From contig NZ_RBWX01000009.1 in assembly GCF_003634215.1 (NCBI RefSeq), positions 372,001-436,000 on the forward strand: a stretch of DNA of 64,000 bases, written 5' to 3'. Both the position numbers and the translations under genes were made by a program. The notes under the pieces are model-generated. The model had not been told where the DNA came from. It saw only the letters and a list, made by a program, of their open reading frames with translations, and ran no database searches. Every line of letters starts with the position of its first letter. The first letter of the stretch is position 1. Of the stretch, positions 37,040 through 45,619 are shown piece after piece. Origin of the DNA: Sphingosinicella microcystinivorans (GTDB lineage Bacteria; Pseudomonadota; Alphaproteobacteria; Sphingomonadales; Sphingomonadaceae).

Positions 37040-37066
37040 TAAACTTTGCCGCGCATCGGTCGTGAA
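37040..37066 (+). promoter_or_regulatory. Sigma28-type promoter of flagellin
   Basis: TAAACTTT (37040-37047) differs by one base from the FliA -35 TAAAGTTT. After 11 bases comes GTCGTGAA (37059-37066), equal at 5 of 8 positions to GCCGATAA and identical to the box before fliD. Transcription would start near 37073, leaving a leader of about 70 bases. Confidence 0.75.
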
Positions 37067-37143
37067 CTGGGGTACGGCAGATGCTTCGCCACATTCGGCG
37101 CATGGCTGAGCCGGCTTATTAAGAGCGGGAAAGAGAGAGAGCC

Positions 37144-38781
37144 ATGACTGTCATCAATACGAATATTTCGGCCCTTCGTGCCCAGAGCGGCGCTGCAATG
37201 GCTGAGACGTCGCTGTCGAAGGCGATGGAGCGCCTGTCCACCGGCAAGCGCATCAACTCCGCGAAGGACGACGCCGCCGGCCTCGCCATTTCGCAGCGCA
37301 TGACCGCCAACATCCGCGGCATGGCCGTTGCCATCCGCAACGCCAACGACGGTATCTCGATGGCGCAGACGGCTGAAGGCGCGCTCGGGGAAGTCACCAA
37401 CATCCTGCAGCGCATCCGCGAGCTGACCGTGCAGTCGGCAAACGGCACGTTCAGCGCGCAGGATCGTTCGAGCCTGCAGGCTGAAACCAACCAGCTGCTC
37501 GCCGAAGTCAACAACATCTCGAAGACGGCGAACTTCAACGGCCTCAAGCTGCTCGACGGCTCGGTCACCGACCTCAAGCTGCAGACGGGCGTCAATGCTG
37601 GCGACCAGGTCGGCATCTCGATGGTGAACGTGTCCTCGAACGCGCTCGGTCTCACGAGCGGCGGCGCGCCGGGCCAGATCACGACGGGCCGCGTTGGTGC
37701 CGTCTCCGGTCTCGCCGTCGGCGACGTGACGTTCAACGGCGTGAATGCGCTCGGCAGCGTGCCGACCGCCGACACCGCCGAAGCGCTCGCCGCCGCGATC
37801 AACGAGAACAGCGACAAGACGGGTGTGAAGGCCACCGCCTCCAACAACGTCACCAGCGCCAAGATCACGGCCGAGAGCTTCGCCGTGGGCGACATCACCA
37901 TCGGCGGTGTCTCCGTGGGTGCGGCCGCCAGCGTCGAGGAACTGGTTGCCAACATCAACCGCAATGACTTCGGCGTCACGGCAACGCTGAACGCAGACAA
38001 GACGATCACCCTGGCGAACACCACCGGCAAGGCGATCACTGTCGGCGGCACAGCGGCTGGCGGCTTCACGGCCGGCACCTATCAGGGCTTCGTGAGCCTG
38101 CAGAGCAGCGACGGCAGCGACATCAAGGTGGTCGGCACCAACACGACGCCTGCGACCGCGATTGCCGACGTGCAGCTGATGGGCCTCAACGTGGCTGCGG
38201 ACGGCGTGTCCTTCTCTGGCGGCGCGGTTTCGGGCGCAGCTCTGGCGGCTGACGCGCTTGTCATCAACGGCGTGAAGATCGGCGCTTCGGCGACGGCTTC
38301 CGCAGCCGACAAGGCGACGGCGATCAACGCCCAGACCGGCAACACCGGCGTCAAGGCGACGGTGAGCGGCACGAGCCTCGTGCTGACCTCGGTCGACGGC
38401 AGCGGCGTCCGCGTCGAAGGTGCCGGTGCTGCAGCGATCGGCTTCGTTGCTCAGGGCGGCAGCGCCAACATGACCTCGACGCTCGACATCAGCAGCCAGG
38501 AAGCTGCGGTTGCGGCGCTCACGGTCCTCGACAAGGCGATCGACTCGATCGTGTCGAGCCGCGGCGATCTTGGCGCCCTCCAGAACCGCCTCGAATCGAC
38601 CGTCAGCAACCTGACGACGACCTCGACGAACCTCACCGAAGCCCGCTCGCGTATCGAAGACGCGGACTTCTCGGCGGAGAGCACCAACCTCGCCCGCTCG
38701 CAGGTTCTGAGCCAGGCGGCGACCGCGATGCTCGCTCAGGCGAACCAGACGCAGCAGAACGTGCTGTCGCTGCTTCGTTAA
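37144..38781 (+). CDS. fliC: Flagellin
   Basis: The 545-residue filament subunit has conserved ends: N-terminal [11 protein letters not shown] and [19 protein letters not shown], and C-terminal [22 protein letters not shown] followed by [14 protein letters not shown]. The variable centre contains three related segments of the flagellin hook-IN type ([12 protein letters not shown]..., [12 protein letters not shown]..., [13 protein letters not shown]...). It is secreted by the flagellar export system and chaperoned by FliS. GAGAGAGA precedes the ATG. A sigma28-type promoter lies upstream and a strong terminator follows. Confidence 0.95.
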   Translation: MTVINTNISALRAQSGAAMAETSLSKAMERLSTGKRINSAKDDAAGLAISQRMTANIRGMAVAIRNANDGISMAQTAEGALGEVTNILQRIRELTVQSANGTFSAQDRSSLQAETNQLLAEVNNISKTANFNGLKLLDGSVTDLKLQTGVNAGDQVGISMVNVSSNALGLTSGGAPGQITTGRVGAVSGLAVGDVTFNGVNALGSVPTADTAEALAAAINENSDKTGVKATASNNVTSAKITAESFAVGDITIGGVSVGAAASVEELVANINRNDFGVTATLNADKTITLANTTGKAITVGGTAAGGFTAGTYQGFVSLQSSDGSDIKVVGTNTTPATAIADVQLMGLNVAADGVSFSGGAVSGAALAADALVINGVKIGASATASAADKATAINAQTGNTGVKATVSGTSLVLTSVDGSGVRVEGAGAAAIGFVAQGGSANMTSTLDISSQEAAVAALTVLDKAIDSIVSSRGDLGALQNRLESTVSNLTTTSTNLTEARSRIEDADFSAESTNLARSQVLSQAATAMLAQANQTQQNVLSLLR

Positions 38782-38809
38782 GAGTTGGCGTTGTAAGTTA
38801 ATACGGGTT

Positions 38810-38849
38810 CGGCCCCGGCGCTCATCCGAACGCCGGGGCCGTTTTCTTG
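38810..38849 (+). terminator. Rho-independent terminator after flagellin
   Basis: An 11-base perfect stem (38810-38820 with 38831-38841), a 10-base loop and the tract TTTTCTTG. It begins 29 bases after the flagellin stop. Confidence 0.9.
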
Positions 38850-38876
38850 AAGACCAGAGACGTTGGGGGTTTTTCC

Positions 38877-39644
38877 GTGGCAACCGAAGACGACGACGAG
38901 GAGCTGACGTTCGACGCGGAAGAGCCGCAGGCGGCAAAGCCGAAAGCCGAGCCGCAGCCCGAGCCGGAACCGGCCAAGACCGAAGCGGAAGCGCCGACGC
39001 CGGAACCCAAGCCGGAACCGAAAGCCGAACCTGCCCCGCAGCCTGCAGCGGCGCCTGCCGCCGAAGCCAAATCTGCAGAGGCTGCCGTGGCGCCCTCGCG
39101 CAAACCCTCACGGTCCGGCATGGCGATTGCCGCGTGTCTGGGTGTCTGCGTGCTCACGTCCACCATCGCCGCCGTCCAGTCCTGGCGCGCAGCGAGCATC
39201 GCCGCCGACGCGAGCAGCGCCGGATCGACGAAGGACGTGATCGCCAAACTGAATGCGCTCCAGACCCTGATGGAACAGCAGCGCGACGCCATCGATGAAC
39301 TGTCGACGCGCCCCGGCTTCGCCACGGCATCGGCCTCGCCGCAATCGATCGACGGCCAGATCAATGCGCTGGCCGCAGCATTGAAAGCGAACCAGCAGAT
39401 GACCGAGCAGCTGCCGTCGGTCGTCATGAAGCAGGTGGATGCCCGCCTCGCGCGCGTCGAACCCCGCCGCGCAGCGCCTGCCAGCGCACGGCCGCAAGCC
39501 GCGCGTCCGGCGGTTCAGCGCAGCACGGCACCGAAGCGCGCGCCCGTGCGAAGCACCGAGGCCGCCAGGGTTCTCAGCACACCGATTGTGCCCGTGGTCG
39601 CCGAGAAGAAGCGCCCCGCAGGCGAAGAGATCAGTTACCCCTGA
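38877..39644 (+). CDS. Pro/Ala/Glu-rich single-pass membrane protein, unknown function
   Basis: I do not recognise a family. The 255-residue protein has an acidic start (ATEDDDEELTFDAEE), then about 60 residues of Pro/Glu/Lys/Ala repeats. One membrane helix follows (about 80-103, MAIAACLGVCVLTSTIAAV), then a coiled-coil-like periplasmic part (KDVIAKLNALQTLMEQQRDAIDELS) and a basic Ala/Pro/Arg tail. The layout recalls TonB- or FtsN-like periplasm-spanning proteins, without detectable domains. GTG 38877 follows GGGGG; a TTG at 38847 lies in the flagellin terminator and is rejected. Its place beside flagellin suggests a link to the flagellum, which is only inference. Confidence 0.65.
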   Translation: MATEDDDEELTFDAEEPQAAKPKAEPQPEPEPAKTEAEAPTPEPKPEPKAEPAPQPAAAPAAEAKSAEAAVAPSRKPSRSGMAIAACLGVCVLTSTIAAVQSWRAASIAADASSAGSTKDVIAKLNALQTLMEQQRDAIDELSTRPGFATASASPQSIDGQINALAAALKANQQMTEQLPSVVMKQVDARLARVEPRRAAPASARPQAARPAVQRSTAPKRAPVRSTEAARVLSTPIVPVVAEKKRPAGEEISYP

Positions 39645-39696
39645 GCCAGACGCAAACAGGGCTGGCAGAACCCGGAGATGCTGCTAGCTGGCAGGA

Positions 39697-40863
39697 ATGA
39701 GCCTTCGCCTGCCACCTATCCCCGCATGGTCCGCCGCCCTCATTGCCGCCCTCATCGGATTCGGCGGAACGGTCGCGCTCGTGGTGCAGGCGATGCGCGT
39801 GCTCGGCGCATCGGTCGAGCAGACGGGTTCCGCCCTCACCGCGCTTTGCCTCGGCATTGCGCTGACCGGCGGCTTTTTCTCCCTGAAACTGCGGATGCCC
39901 GTCGTGCTCGCCTGGTCAACGCCCGGGGCGGCGCTGCTCGCCGCGACAGCGCCCGGGATCGCATGGCCCGCAGCGATCGGCGCGTTTCTGGCTGCCGCCG
40001 TGATGATGGTCGTGCTGGGTGCGGTCCCGGCGCTCGGACGGCTCGCCGCGCGCATTCCCACGACCGTTGCGTCGGGGATGCTCGCCGGCGTTCTGCTCCC
40101 CTTCTGCCTGGGACTTTTCAAAGCGGGCGCGACCGACCCCCTGCTCGTCGTGCTGCTCGTGGCGGTTTTCCTCCTCGCGCGCCAACGCGTACCGCTTTAC
40201 GCACTGCTTCTGGTCCTTGTGGCGGGAATTGCGATCACCCTCGTCCGCGGCGACGTTGCCCCGCTTCCGCCCGGAGCGACGTTCGGCGCGCTGACGCCCG
40301 TGATGCCTGCGTTCGATATCCGCACGATCCTCAGCATCGGTGTGCCGTTCTTCCTCGTCTCGCTCGTCTCGCAAAACCTGCCCGGCCTCGTTGTGCTTCA
40401 GGCAGCGGGTTATACGCCAAACGCCCGCACGCTGATCGTCGGGACCGGGCTGACCTCGGTGGTGACGGCGCCGTTCGGGGCACATGCGGTCTGCCTTGCC
40501 GCGATCACGGCCACGATCTGCACCACCGACGATGCACATCCCGATAAGCGCCGACGCTGGGTGGTGGGCATATTGTACGCGGGCTTCTATCTCGTGCTTG
40601 CGCTCTTTTCGCCTGCACTCGTCCGGCTGTTCCTTGCGCTTCCGGAAGCCGTGATCGTCACGCTCACCGGCATCGCGCTCATTCCGGCGCTGATCGGTAC
40701 GATGGAAACGATGCTGTCAGTCAAGGAGGATCGCGATGCAGCGATCGTGACCTTCCTCGCCACCGGATCGGGCCTTGCGCTATTCGGCCTCGGCGCGGCG
40801 TTTTGGGGACTGCTCGCGGGGTTCCTCGCGCTTGGTGGCAAGGTGCTGCTGCGCCGGGTTTAG
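39697..40863 (+). CDS. benE: BenE-family transporter
   Basis: A 388-residue inner membrane protein with about twelve hydrophobic helices, matching the BenE benzoate/H+ symporter family. Landmarks are FSLKLRMPVVLAWSTPGAALLA near the N-terminus and SQNLPGLVVLQAAGYTP and TAPFGAHAVCLAAITATIC in the centre. Members are predicted to import aromatic acids, but few are tested. It sits between the flagellin block and fliA without any aromatic catabolism gene, so it looks like an insertion in the flagellar island. It ends 1 base from the convergent fliA gene. Confidence 0.88.
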   Translation: MSLRLPPIPAWSAALIAALIGFGGTVALVVQAMRVLGASVEQTGSALTALCLGIALTGGFFSLKLRMPVVLAWSTPGAALLAATAPGIAWPAAIGAFLAAAVMMVVLGAVPALGRLAARIPTTVASGMLAGVLLPFCLGLFKAGATDPLLVVLLVAVFLLARQRVPLYALLLVLVAGIAITLVRGDVAPLPPGATFGALTPVMPAFDIRTILSIGVPFFLVSLVSQNLPGLVVLQAAGYTPNARTLIVGTGLTSVVTAPFGAHAVCLAAITATICTTDDAHPDKRRRWVVGILYAGFYLVLALFSPALVRLFLALPEAVIVTLTGIALIPALIGTMETMLSVKEDRDAAIVTFLATGSGLALFGLGAAFWGLLAGFLALGGKVLLRRV

Positions 40864-40864
40864 A

Positions 40865-41602
40865 TTATGCCGTCCATTCGGAAAGGCCCTGGCGCATCCG
40901 GTCGAGCGCGGCCTTCTTGATCTGGCAGACGCGCGCAGCGCCGACCCCAAGCACCGCGCCGATCTCGTCGAGGTTCAGTTCCTCGACATAATAGAGTTGC
41001 AGCACCATCGCCTCGCGCTCGGGAAGGGTCTTGATCCCCTCGGCGAGCGCGCGTTCGAGATCCTTGCGTTCCAGCGTTTCGTCCGGCATCTCGCCTTCGT
41101 CCGCGAACCATTGCGAATGGTCCGAATAGACCTCGTCGATATTCTCGTAATGCACGCCCTGCGTCGCATCGATCTCGGCCTGTAGTGCCTCGATCGTGAT
41201 GCCCATGTGCGCGGCGAGTTCCATCTGCGATGGCGGGCGTCCGAGCGCCTGCTCCGCTTCACGGCGGGCATCGTTCAGCTGCTTGCGGCGCACGAGCGCG
41301 CTGCGGCACATGTTCGCCTGCCGCCGCAGCTGATCGATCATCGCGCCGCGGATGCGCGTGGTGGCGTAGGTGGTGAAGGCGGCAACGCCGCGCTCCTCGA
41401 AATTACGTGCAGCTTCGAGCAGCGCGATCGTGCCGATCTGCACGAGATCGCCGATCTCGATCGCCGAGCTGACCCGCCCGAAAACATGCCACGCGATCTT
41501 GCGCACGAGCCCGAGGTTGGCCTCGACGCGCTGCTGCGGCGTCGGCGCCGACTGTCGCCGCGCGTAGACAAGGCCGCCGGCAAGCTCAGCCCGCGCGTGC
41601 AT
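40865..41602 (-). CDS. fliA: Flagellar RNA polymerase sigma factor FliA (sigma28)
   Basis: The 245-residue sigma70-family factor has region 2 (LVRKIAWHVFGRVSSAIEIGDLVQIGTIALLEAARNFEERG) and region 3. Its region 4 helix-turn-helix is LPEREAMVLQLYYVEELNLDEIGAVLGVGAARVCQIKKAALDR. It directs late flagellar promoters; four candidate targets are in this window. ATG 41602 follows GAGGAA and overlaps the flhG end by 17 bases. It is last in the flhF-flhG-fliA unit, so it is probably under the sigma54 promoter inside flhA. FlgM, also encoded here, is its expected inhibitor. Confidence 0.93.
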   Translation of the reverse strand: MHARAELAGGLVYARRQSAPTPQQRVEANLGLVRKIAWHVFGRVSSAIEIGDLVQIGTIALLEAARNFEERGVAAFTTYATTRIRGAMIDQLRRQANMCRSALVRRKQLNDARREAEQALGRPPSQMELAAHMGITIEALQAEIDATQGVHYENIDEVYSDHSQWFADEGEMPDETLERKDLERALAEGIKTLPEREAMVLQLYYVEELNLDEIGAVLGVGAARVCQIKKAALDRMRQGLSEWTA

Positions 41603-42476
41603 CGCGTTCCTCTCCGAAGAAAGCGGTGTTGGGCACCGCGAGGATTTCCGTGCGCGTGCGTTTGGCGATGTCGAGCGCGAGCGTATTGAACGCCTGCCCC
41701 GCCGCCGATAGCGGATAGGCCTCGACAAGACAGCGCTTGCGCATCGCGGCGCTATGGACGTGGTTGTCGTGCGGGATCGAACCCAGATGTTCGAGATTGA
41801 TGTCGAGGAAGTTGCTCGCCACCTGCTTGAAGCGCGCGAACAGCCTGCGGCCCGCCAGCGCGTTCGGCACCATGTTGGTGACGACGAGCACGTCGCGGCA
41901 GCGGCCGCGCTGCGCCAGCGCTTTCAGAAGACCGTAGGCGTCTATGAACGATGCCGGCTCGTCGGTGAGCACGACGACGGCGAAATCGCTCTTTTCAACA
42001 AGGCTCGTCACGTTGGGAGCGATGCCCGCCGCCGTATCGATGACGAGATAGTCGAGGTCGTCTTCGAAAACGCGAAACTCGCGGCACAGACCATCAAGCA
42101 CGTCGTCTTCGATCACCGCGAGACTGGCGTCGCCCGATCCGCCGCTGACGAGCCCGATCCCGGCCGGGCCGGGCTGCACGATCTCGGTGAGCGGCACGCT
42201 ATCCTTCAGCGCATCGCGCACGGTGCGGCCCGCCGGGCGGCCGAGCATGACGCCCGCGTTCGCAAGGCCGAGATCGGCATCGAACAGCATCACCCGCTTG
42301 CCGGACTTGGCGAGCGCGACCGAGAGATTGACCGACACGTGGGTCTTGCCGACACCGCCCTTGCCGCTGGCCACCGCCACCACGACGGGGCGGTTGCGGA
42401 TATCCTGACCGGTCGGCACGGGCGAAGTCATTCGAGAAAAGCCTTCCGTTGGCATACGCTTGAGAGCAGCGATCAT
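41586..42476 (-). CDS. flhG: Flagellar number regulator FlhG (MinD-like ATPase)
   Basis: A 296-residue MinD/ParA-type ATPase with the deviant Walker motif SGKGGVGKT near residues 37-45, LFDADLGLANAGVMLG and DYLVIDTAAGIAPN. FlhG (FleN) limits flagellar number, often by acting on FlhF and on the FleQ-type activator. ATG 42476 overlaps the flhF stop (ATGA). Its neighbours flhF and fliA are the usual ones in polar flagellates. A role in restraining the activator at 20613 is plausible. Confidence 0.92.
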   Translation of the reverse strand: MIAALKRMPTEGFSRMTSPVPTGQDIRNRPVVVAVASGKGGVGKTHVSVNLSVALAKSGKRVMLFDADLGLANAGVMLGRPAGRTVRDALKDSVPLTEIVQPGPAGIGLVSGGSGDASLAVIEDDVLDGLCREFRVFEDDLDYLVIDTAAGIAPNVTSLVEKSDFAVVVLTDEPASFIDAYGLLKALAQRGRCRDVLVVTNMVPNALAGRRLFARFKQVASNFLDINLEHLGSIPHDNHVHSAAMRKRCLVEAYPLSAAGQAFNTLALDIAKRTRTEILAVPNTAFFGEERDARAG

Positions 42477-43459
42477 TGCAACGTCGCCGTCGCGCCGGTG
42501 GAGAGTGCCGCGGCGACCATCCGGCACAGGCCGGTTGCCCGCGCAACGTCGTAGCCACTTCCGAAATCGGCCGAACGCCCGATCCCCGCAAGTGGCACTC
42601 CGCTTGAAAGCAGCATTGTCAGCACCGCCCCCGGCGGCAGGGTTTCACCCGCATGGGTGAGAACATAGGCATCGAAACCTTGAGAAAACATGTCCGCGAT
42701 CTGGCGATGCCGTGCGAGCTGGCCGCTGAGCGGCATCGTGCAGAGCACGCTGAGCGTGCCCGCGCGTTCAAGCGCGCCGCGCAGTTCCTCCACCTCGCAG
42801 GCGGCGAGGCGCGGATCGCTCGGCATGTCGATGAACAGGCGCTCCTTGCGCGAAAGACGCCGCGCCGCGTCGGCAAGGCTCTCGCCGCGTGCGGGATCGG
42901 CGACCGGAATTTTCAGAATGGCAGCAATGACGCGAAGCTGTTCGCGCGCGCCCGGGCGGCGATCCCCGGACAGGAGCGTCACGCGTTCGCCGGGCCGCGC
43001 CGCGCGCGCCATCGCGGCGAGCTGTGCAAGCGTCGTCGTCTTTGCGCTGCCGCTGTCCCCCACCACGCAGACGTGCGCGAGATCGGTGTGCGGCGGCGGC
43101 GCGATCTTCACTTCGCGCTCGACGCGGATCAGGAAGCGCGACCAGGCATCGGCAAGGTCGGCTCCAGCCGCAGCCATTTCGCCGGTGAGGAATTCGGGAT
43201 CGATGCCCACCGCACGCGACTGCGCAATGAAGCGCACCATCGGATCCTTGCCCTTCGGCTGAGGCGTGGACGGGGAGACGGGGGGTCTCGCGATTTCAGG
43301 CGCGCGGCGCGGCGCGGGCCGTTCGATACCCCCCGCCACAACCTCGACACCGTGGCGCGTGGTACGGGTTTCGTAAACGACGGCGTCGGGACCGAACATT
43401 TCGGCGACGCGTTCAAGCGCGATGCGGCTGCTCGGCGCTACGATGGTCGTGGTCTGCAT
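42473..43459 (-). CDS. flhF: Flagellar GTPase FlhF
   Basis: A 328-residue SRP-type GTPase. The N-terminal region (RIALERVAEMFGPDAVVYETRTTRHGVEVVAGG) is typical of FlhF, followed by a short Pro-rich linker and an N domain. The G domain has an unusual P-loop, GDSGSAKTTTLAQLA, in place of the common GPTGVGKTTT; Lys-Thr-Thr is kept. FlhF sets the polar site of flagellar assembly. It is 18 bases after flhA, and a sigma54 promoter lies inside the end of flhA. Confidence 0.9.
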   Translation of the reverse strand: MQTTTIVAPSSRIALERVAEMFGPDAVVYETRTTRHGVEVVAGGIERPAPRRAPEIARPPVSPSTPQPKGKDPMVRFIAQSRAVGIDPEFLTGEMAAAGADLADAWSRFLIRVEREVKIAPPPHTDLAHVCVVGDSGSAKTTTLAQLAAMARAARPGERVTLLSGDRRPGAREQLRVIAAILKIPVADPARGESLADAARRLSRKERLFIDMPSDPRLAACEVEELRGALERAGTLSVLCTMPLSGQLARHRQIADMFSQGFDAYVLTHAGETLPPGAVLTMLLSSGVPLAGIGRSADFGSGYDVARATGLCRMVAAALSTGATATLQ

Positions 43460-43477
43460 AACGCGAACTCAACTCCC

Positions 43478-45568
43478 CTAGTGTTCGTTGCCGCGGCCGA
43501 CGACGGCCACCACCTGAACCTGACGACTGTCCGGAATCTCGTAGAAGGACAGCACCGTCACATCCGGCAGATGCTGGCGCAGGAGCTGGAACAGCGGCCT
43601 GCGCACGAGCGGCGTCGTGACAACTGCAAATGTCGTGCCATCCGACAGCAGCGGCCGCGCCGCTTCGCCGAGCGCGGTAAGGATGCGCTGCGAGAGTGCC
43701 GGATCGAGCGGATAGGCACCCGTGGGATCGGCGCGCACGGAGGCGACGAGAAGTTGCTCCAGCTCGCCGTCGAGCGTGATGATCTTCAGTTGCTCGCGGA
43801 TGCCGCAGAGCTTCTGGACAATGAGCCCGCCGAGCGCCGGGCGCACCAGCTCGGTGAGTTCGCCGGCATCCTGCGTACGATGCGCGACGCCCGACAGAGC
43901 CTCGATAATCCGCCGGAAATCGCGGATCGGCACAGCCTCGTCGAGCAGTGTCTGCAAGACGTTCGTGATGGTCTGGAGCGAGAGCGACTTGGTGACGCCG
44001 CCCACCAGTTGCGGTGCAGCGGTCTGCAAAGTGTCGAGCAGCTTCTGCACTTCGTCCTGCCCCAGAAGCTGACGCGACTGGCCGCTGAGGATCTGGTTGA
44101 CGTGCGTTGCCATCACCGTGGACGGATCGACGACGGTGTAGCCGTTCGCGATGGCCTGATCTTTTTCTTCCGGCTGGATCCACAGCGCATCCAGCCCGAA
44201 CGTCGGATCCTTGACGGCACGTCCGGAAACCGACGCGTGGACGAGACCGGAATCGAGTGCGAGCAGCTCCTGCGGCGCCACCTCGTCCTCGCCGTAAACG
44301 ACGCCCGAGACGAGCACGCGGTAGGCATGGGGCGGCAGCGCCATGTTGTCGCGTACGCGGATCATCGGGATCACGAAGCCGAGCTCGCGCGAAAGCTGAC
44401 GCCGGATGCCGGTGAGGCGGCCCATCAGCGGCGCACCGAGCTTTTCGTCGACAAGGCCGATGAGGCCGTAGCCGATCTCAACACTGATCTGGACGTTGTC
44501 GGTAACGTCTTCCCAGCTGATCTGCGATTCCGCGGTCGGATCGGCAACGGGCGCCTCGACGACCGGGGCAGCGTCAGCCATGGCCTTCGCCCGCTTCAGG
44601 CGCCACGCGACAGTTGCCGCAATCGCGGCGGCGGTCAGGATGAGGATGTGCGGCATCCCCGGCACAACGCCGAGCAGCCCAAGGATCACCGCGACCGGCG
44701 TCCATGCGCCTGCCGAGCCGAACTGGCTCGAGACCTGCCCAGTGAGATCGAGCGGCGAGGACACGCGCGTGACGATGATCGCCGCGGCAATCGAAAGCAG
44801 CAGCGCCGGAATCTGTGCCACAAGGCCGTCGCCGATCGCGAGCAGCACGTAGTTCGAGCCTGCCTGCGCCAGCGTAAGATCATGTTGCACGGTGCCGAGG
44901 ATGAGGCCACCGATGATGTTGACGAAGAGAATGAGGATACCGGCGACCGCGTCGCCCTTCACGAACTTCGATGCACCGTCCATCGAGCCGTAGAAATCCG
45001 CCTCTGTCGCGACTTCCTGACGCCGCGCCTTGGCTTCGTCTGGCGTCAGCAGGCCGGCGTTGAGATCGGCGTCGATCGCCATCTGCTTGCCGGGCAACGC
45101 ATCGAGCGTGAAGCGCGCGGACACTTCCGAAACGCGGCCCGCGCCCTTGGTGATCACCACGAGGTTGATGATCATGAGGATCGCGAAAACAAAAATACCG
45201 ACGATGTAATCGCCGCCGATAAGGAACTTGCCGAACGCCTCGATAACGTGACCGGCGGCGTCGGGCCCCTGGTGTCCGTTCACCAGCACGACGCGCGTGG
45301 AGGCAACGTTGAGCGCGAGCCGGAGCAGCGTCGCGAACAGGAGCACGGTGGGAAACGACGAGAAATCGAGCGGCTTCTGCGTATTCAGCGCCACCATGAG
45401 CACCGCGAGCGAGATCATGATGTTGAAGATGAAGAAGGTGTCGAGCATGAACGGCGGGATCGGCACCACCATCAGCACGACAAGCAGCAGGATGCCGATC
45501 GGCAGAACGGCCGCGCGGCCTGCGCCGGCCCAGATCGAGCGATTCATCTGGAGCGTAGCGGCAGTCAC
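43478..45568 (-). CDS. flhA: Flagellar export gate protein FlhA
   Basis: The 696-residue protein has eight membrane helices in its first half (PPFMLDTFFIFNIMISLAVLM; DFSSFPTVLLFATLLRLALNVASTR) and a cytoplasmic ring-forming domain in the second. The FHIPEP-type segment ALPGKQMAIDADLNAGLL is conserved. It forms the export gate with FlhB. The GTG start at 45568 has CGGAG upstream; ATG 45547 is the alternative. It lies 51 bases after the transglycosylase gene, likely on the same transcript. Confidence 0.95.
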   Translation of the reverse strand: MTAATLQMNRSIWAGAGRAAVLPIGILLLVVLMVVPIPPFMLDTFFIFNIMISLAVLMVALNTQKPLDFSSFPTVLLFATLLRLALNVASTRVVLVNGHQGPDAAGHVIEAFGKFLIGGDYIVGIFVFAILMIINLVVITKGAGRVSEVSARFTLDALPGKQMAIDADLNAGLLTPDEAKARRQEVATEADFYGSMDGASKFVKGDAVAGILILFVNIIGGLILGTVQHDLTLAQAGSNYVLLAIGDGLVAQIPALLLSIAAAIIVTRVSSPLDLTGQVSSQFGSAGAWTPVAVILGLLGVVPGMPHILILTAAAIAATVAWRLKRAKAMADAAPVVEAPVADPTAESQISWEDVTDNVQISVEIGYGLIGLVDEKLGAPLMGRLTGIRRQLSRELGFVIPMIRVRDNMALPPHAYRVLVSGVVYGEDEVAPQELLALDSGLVHASVSGRAVKDPTFGLDALWIQPEEKDQAIANGYTVVDPSTVMATHVNQILSGQSRQLLGQDEVQKLLDTLQTAAPQLVGGVTKSLSLQTITNVLQTLLDEAVPIRDFRRIIEALSGVAHRTQDAGELTELVRPALGGLIVQKLCGIREQLKIITLDGELEQLLVASVRADPTGAYPLDPALSQRILTALGEAARPLLSDGTTFAVVTTPLVRRPLFQLLRQHLPDVTVLSFYEIPDSRQVQVVAVVGRGNEH
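43625..43640 (-). promoter_or_regulatory. Sigma54 promoter inside flhA, upstream of flhF-flhG-fliA
   Basis: The minus strand reads TGGCAC-GACAT-TTGCA, a full consensus match, located in the last 165 bases of flhA. Predicted transcription starts near 43614, about 155 bases before flhF. Confidence 0.65.
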
Positions 45569-45619
45569 GAACGGCTCCGGGCGCTGGTCTTCAAGGCTTC
45601 AAACTCCGTGTGAAAGCGC

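Noticed and set aside
38847-38876. TTG start for the Pro/Ala/Glu-rich protein
   Set aside because: It falls in the tail of the flagellin terminator; GTG 38877 has a proper SD.
37039-39111. A 690-codon frame on the minus strand opposite flagellin and the next gene
   Set aside because: Arg-rich shadow of real genes; it also crosses the flagellin promoter and terminator.
42653-45613. A very long open frame (986 codons) on the plus strand across flhF and flhA
   Set aside because: It is antisense to two clear flagellar genes, its product is Arg/His/Asp-rich with no family, and it follows from high GC at third codon positions.
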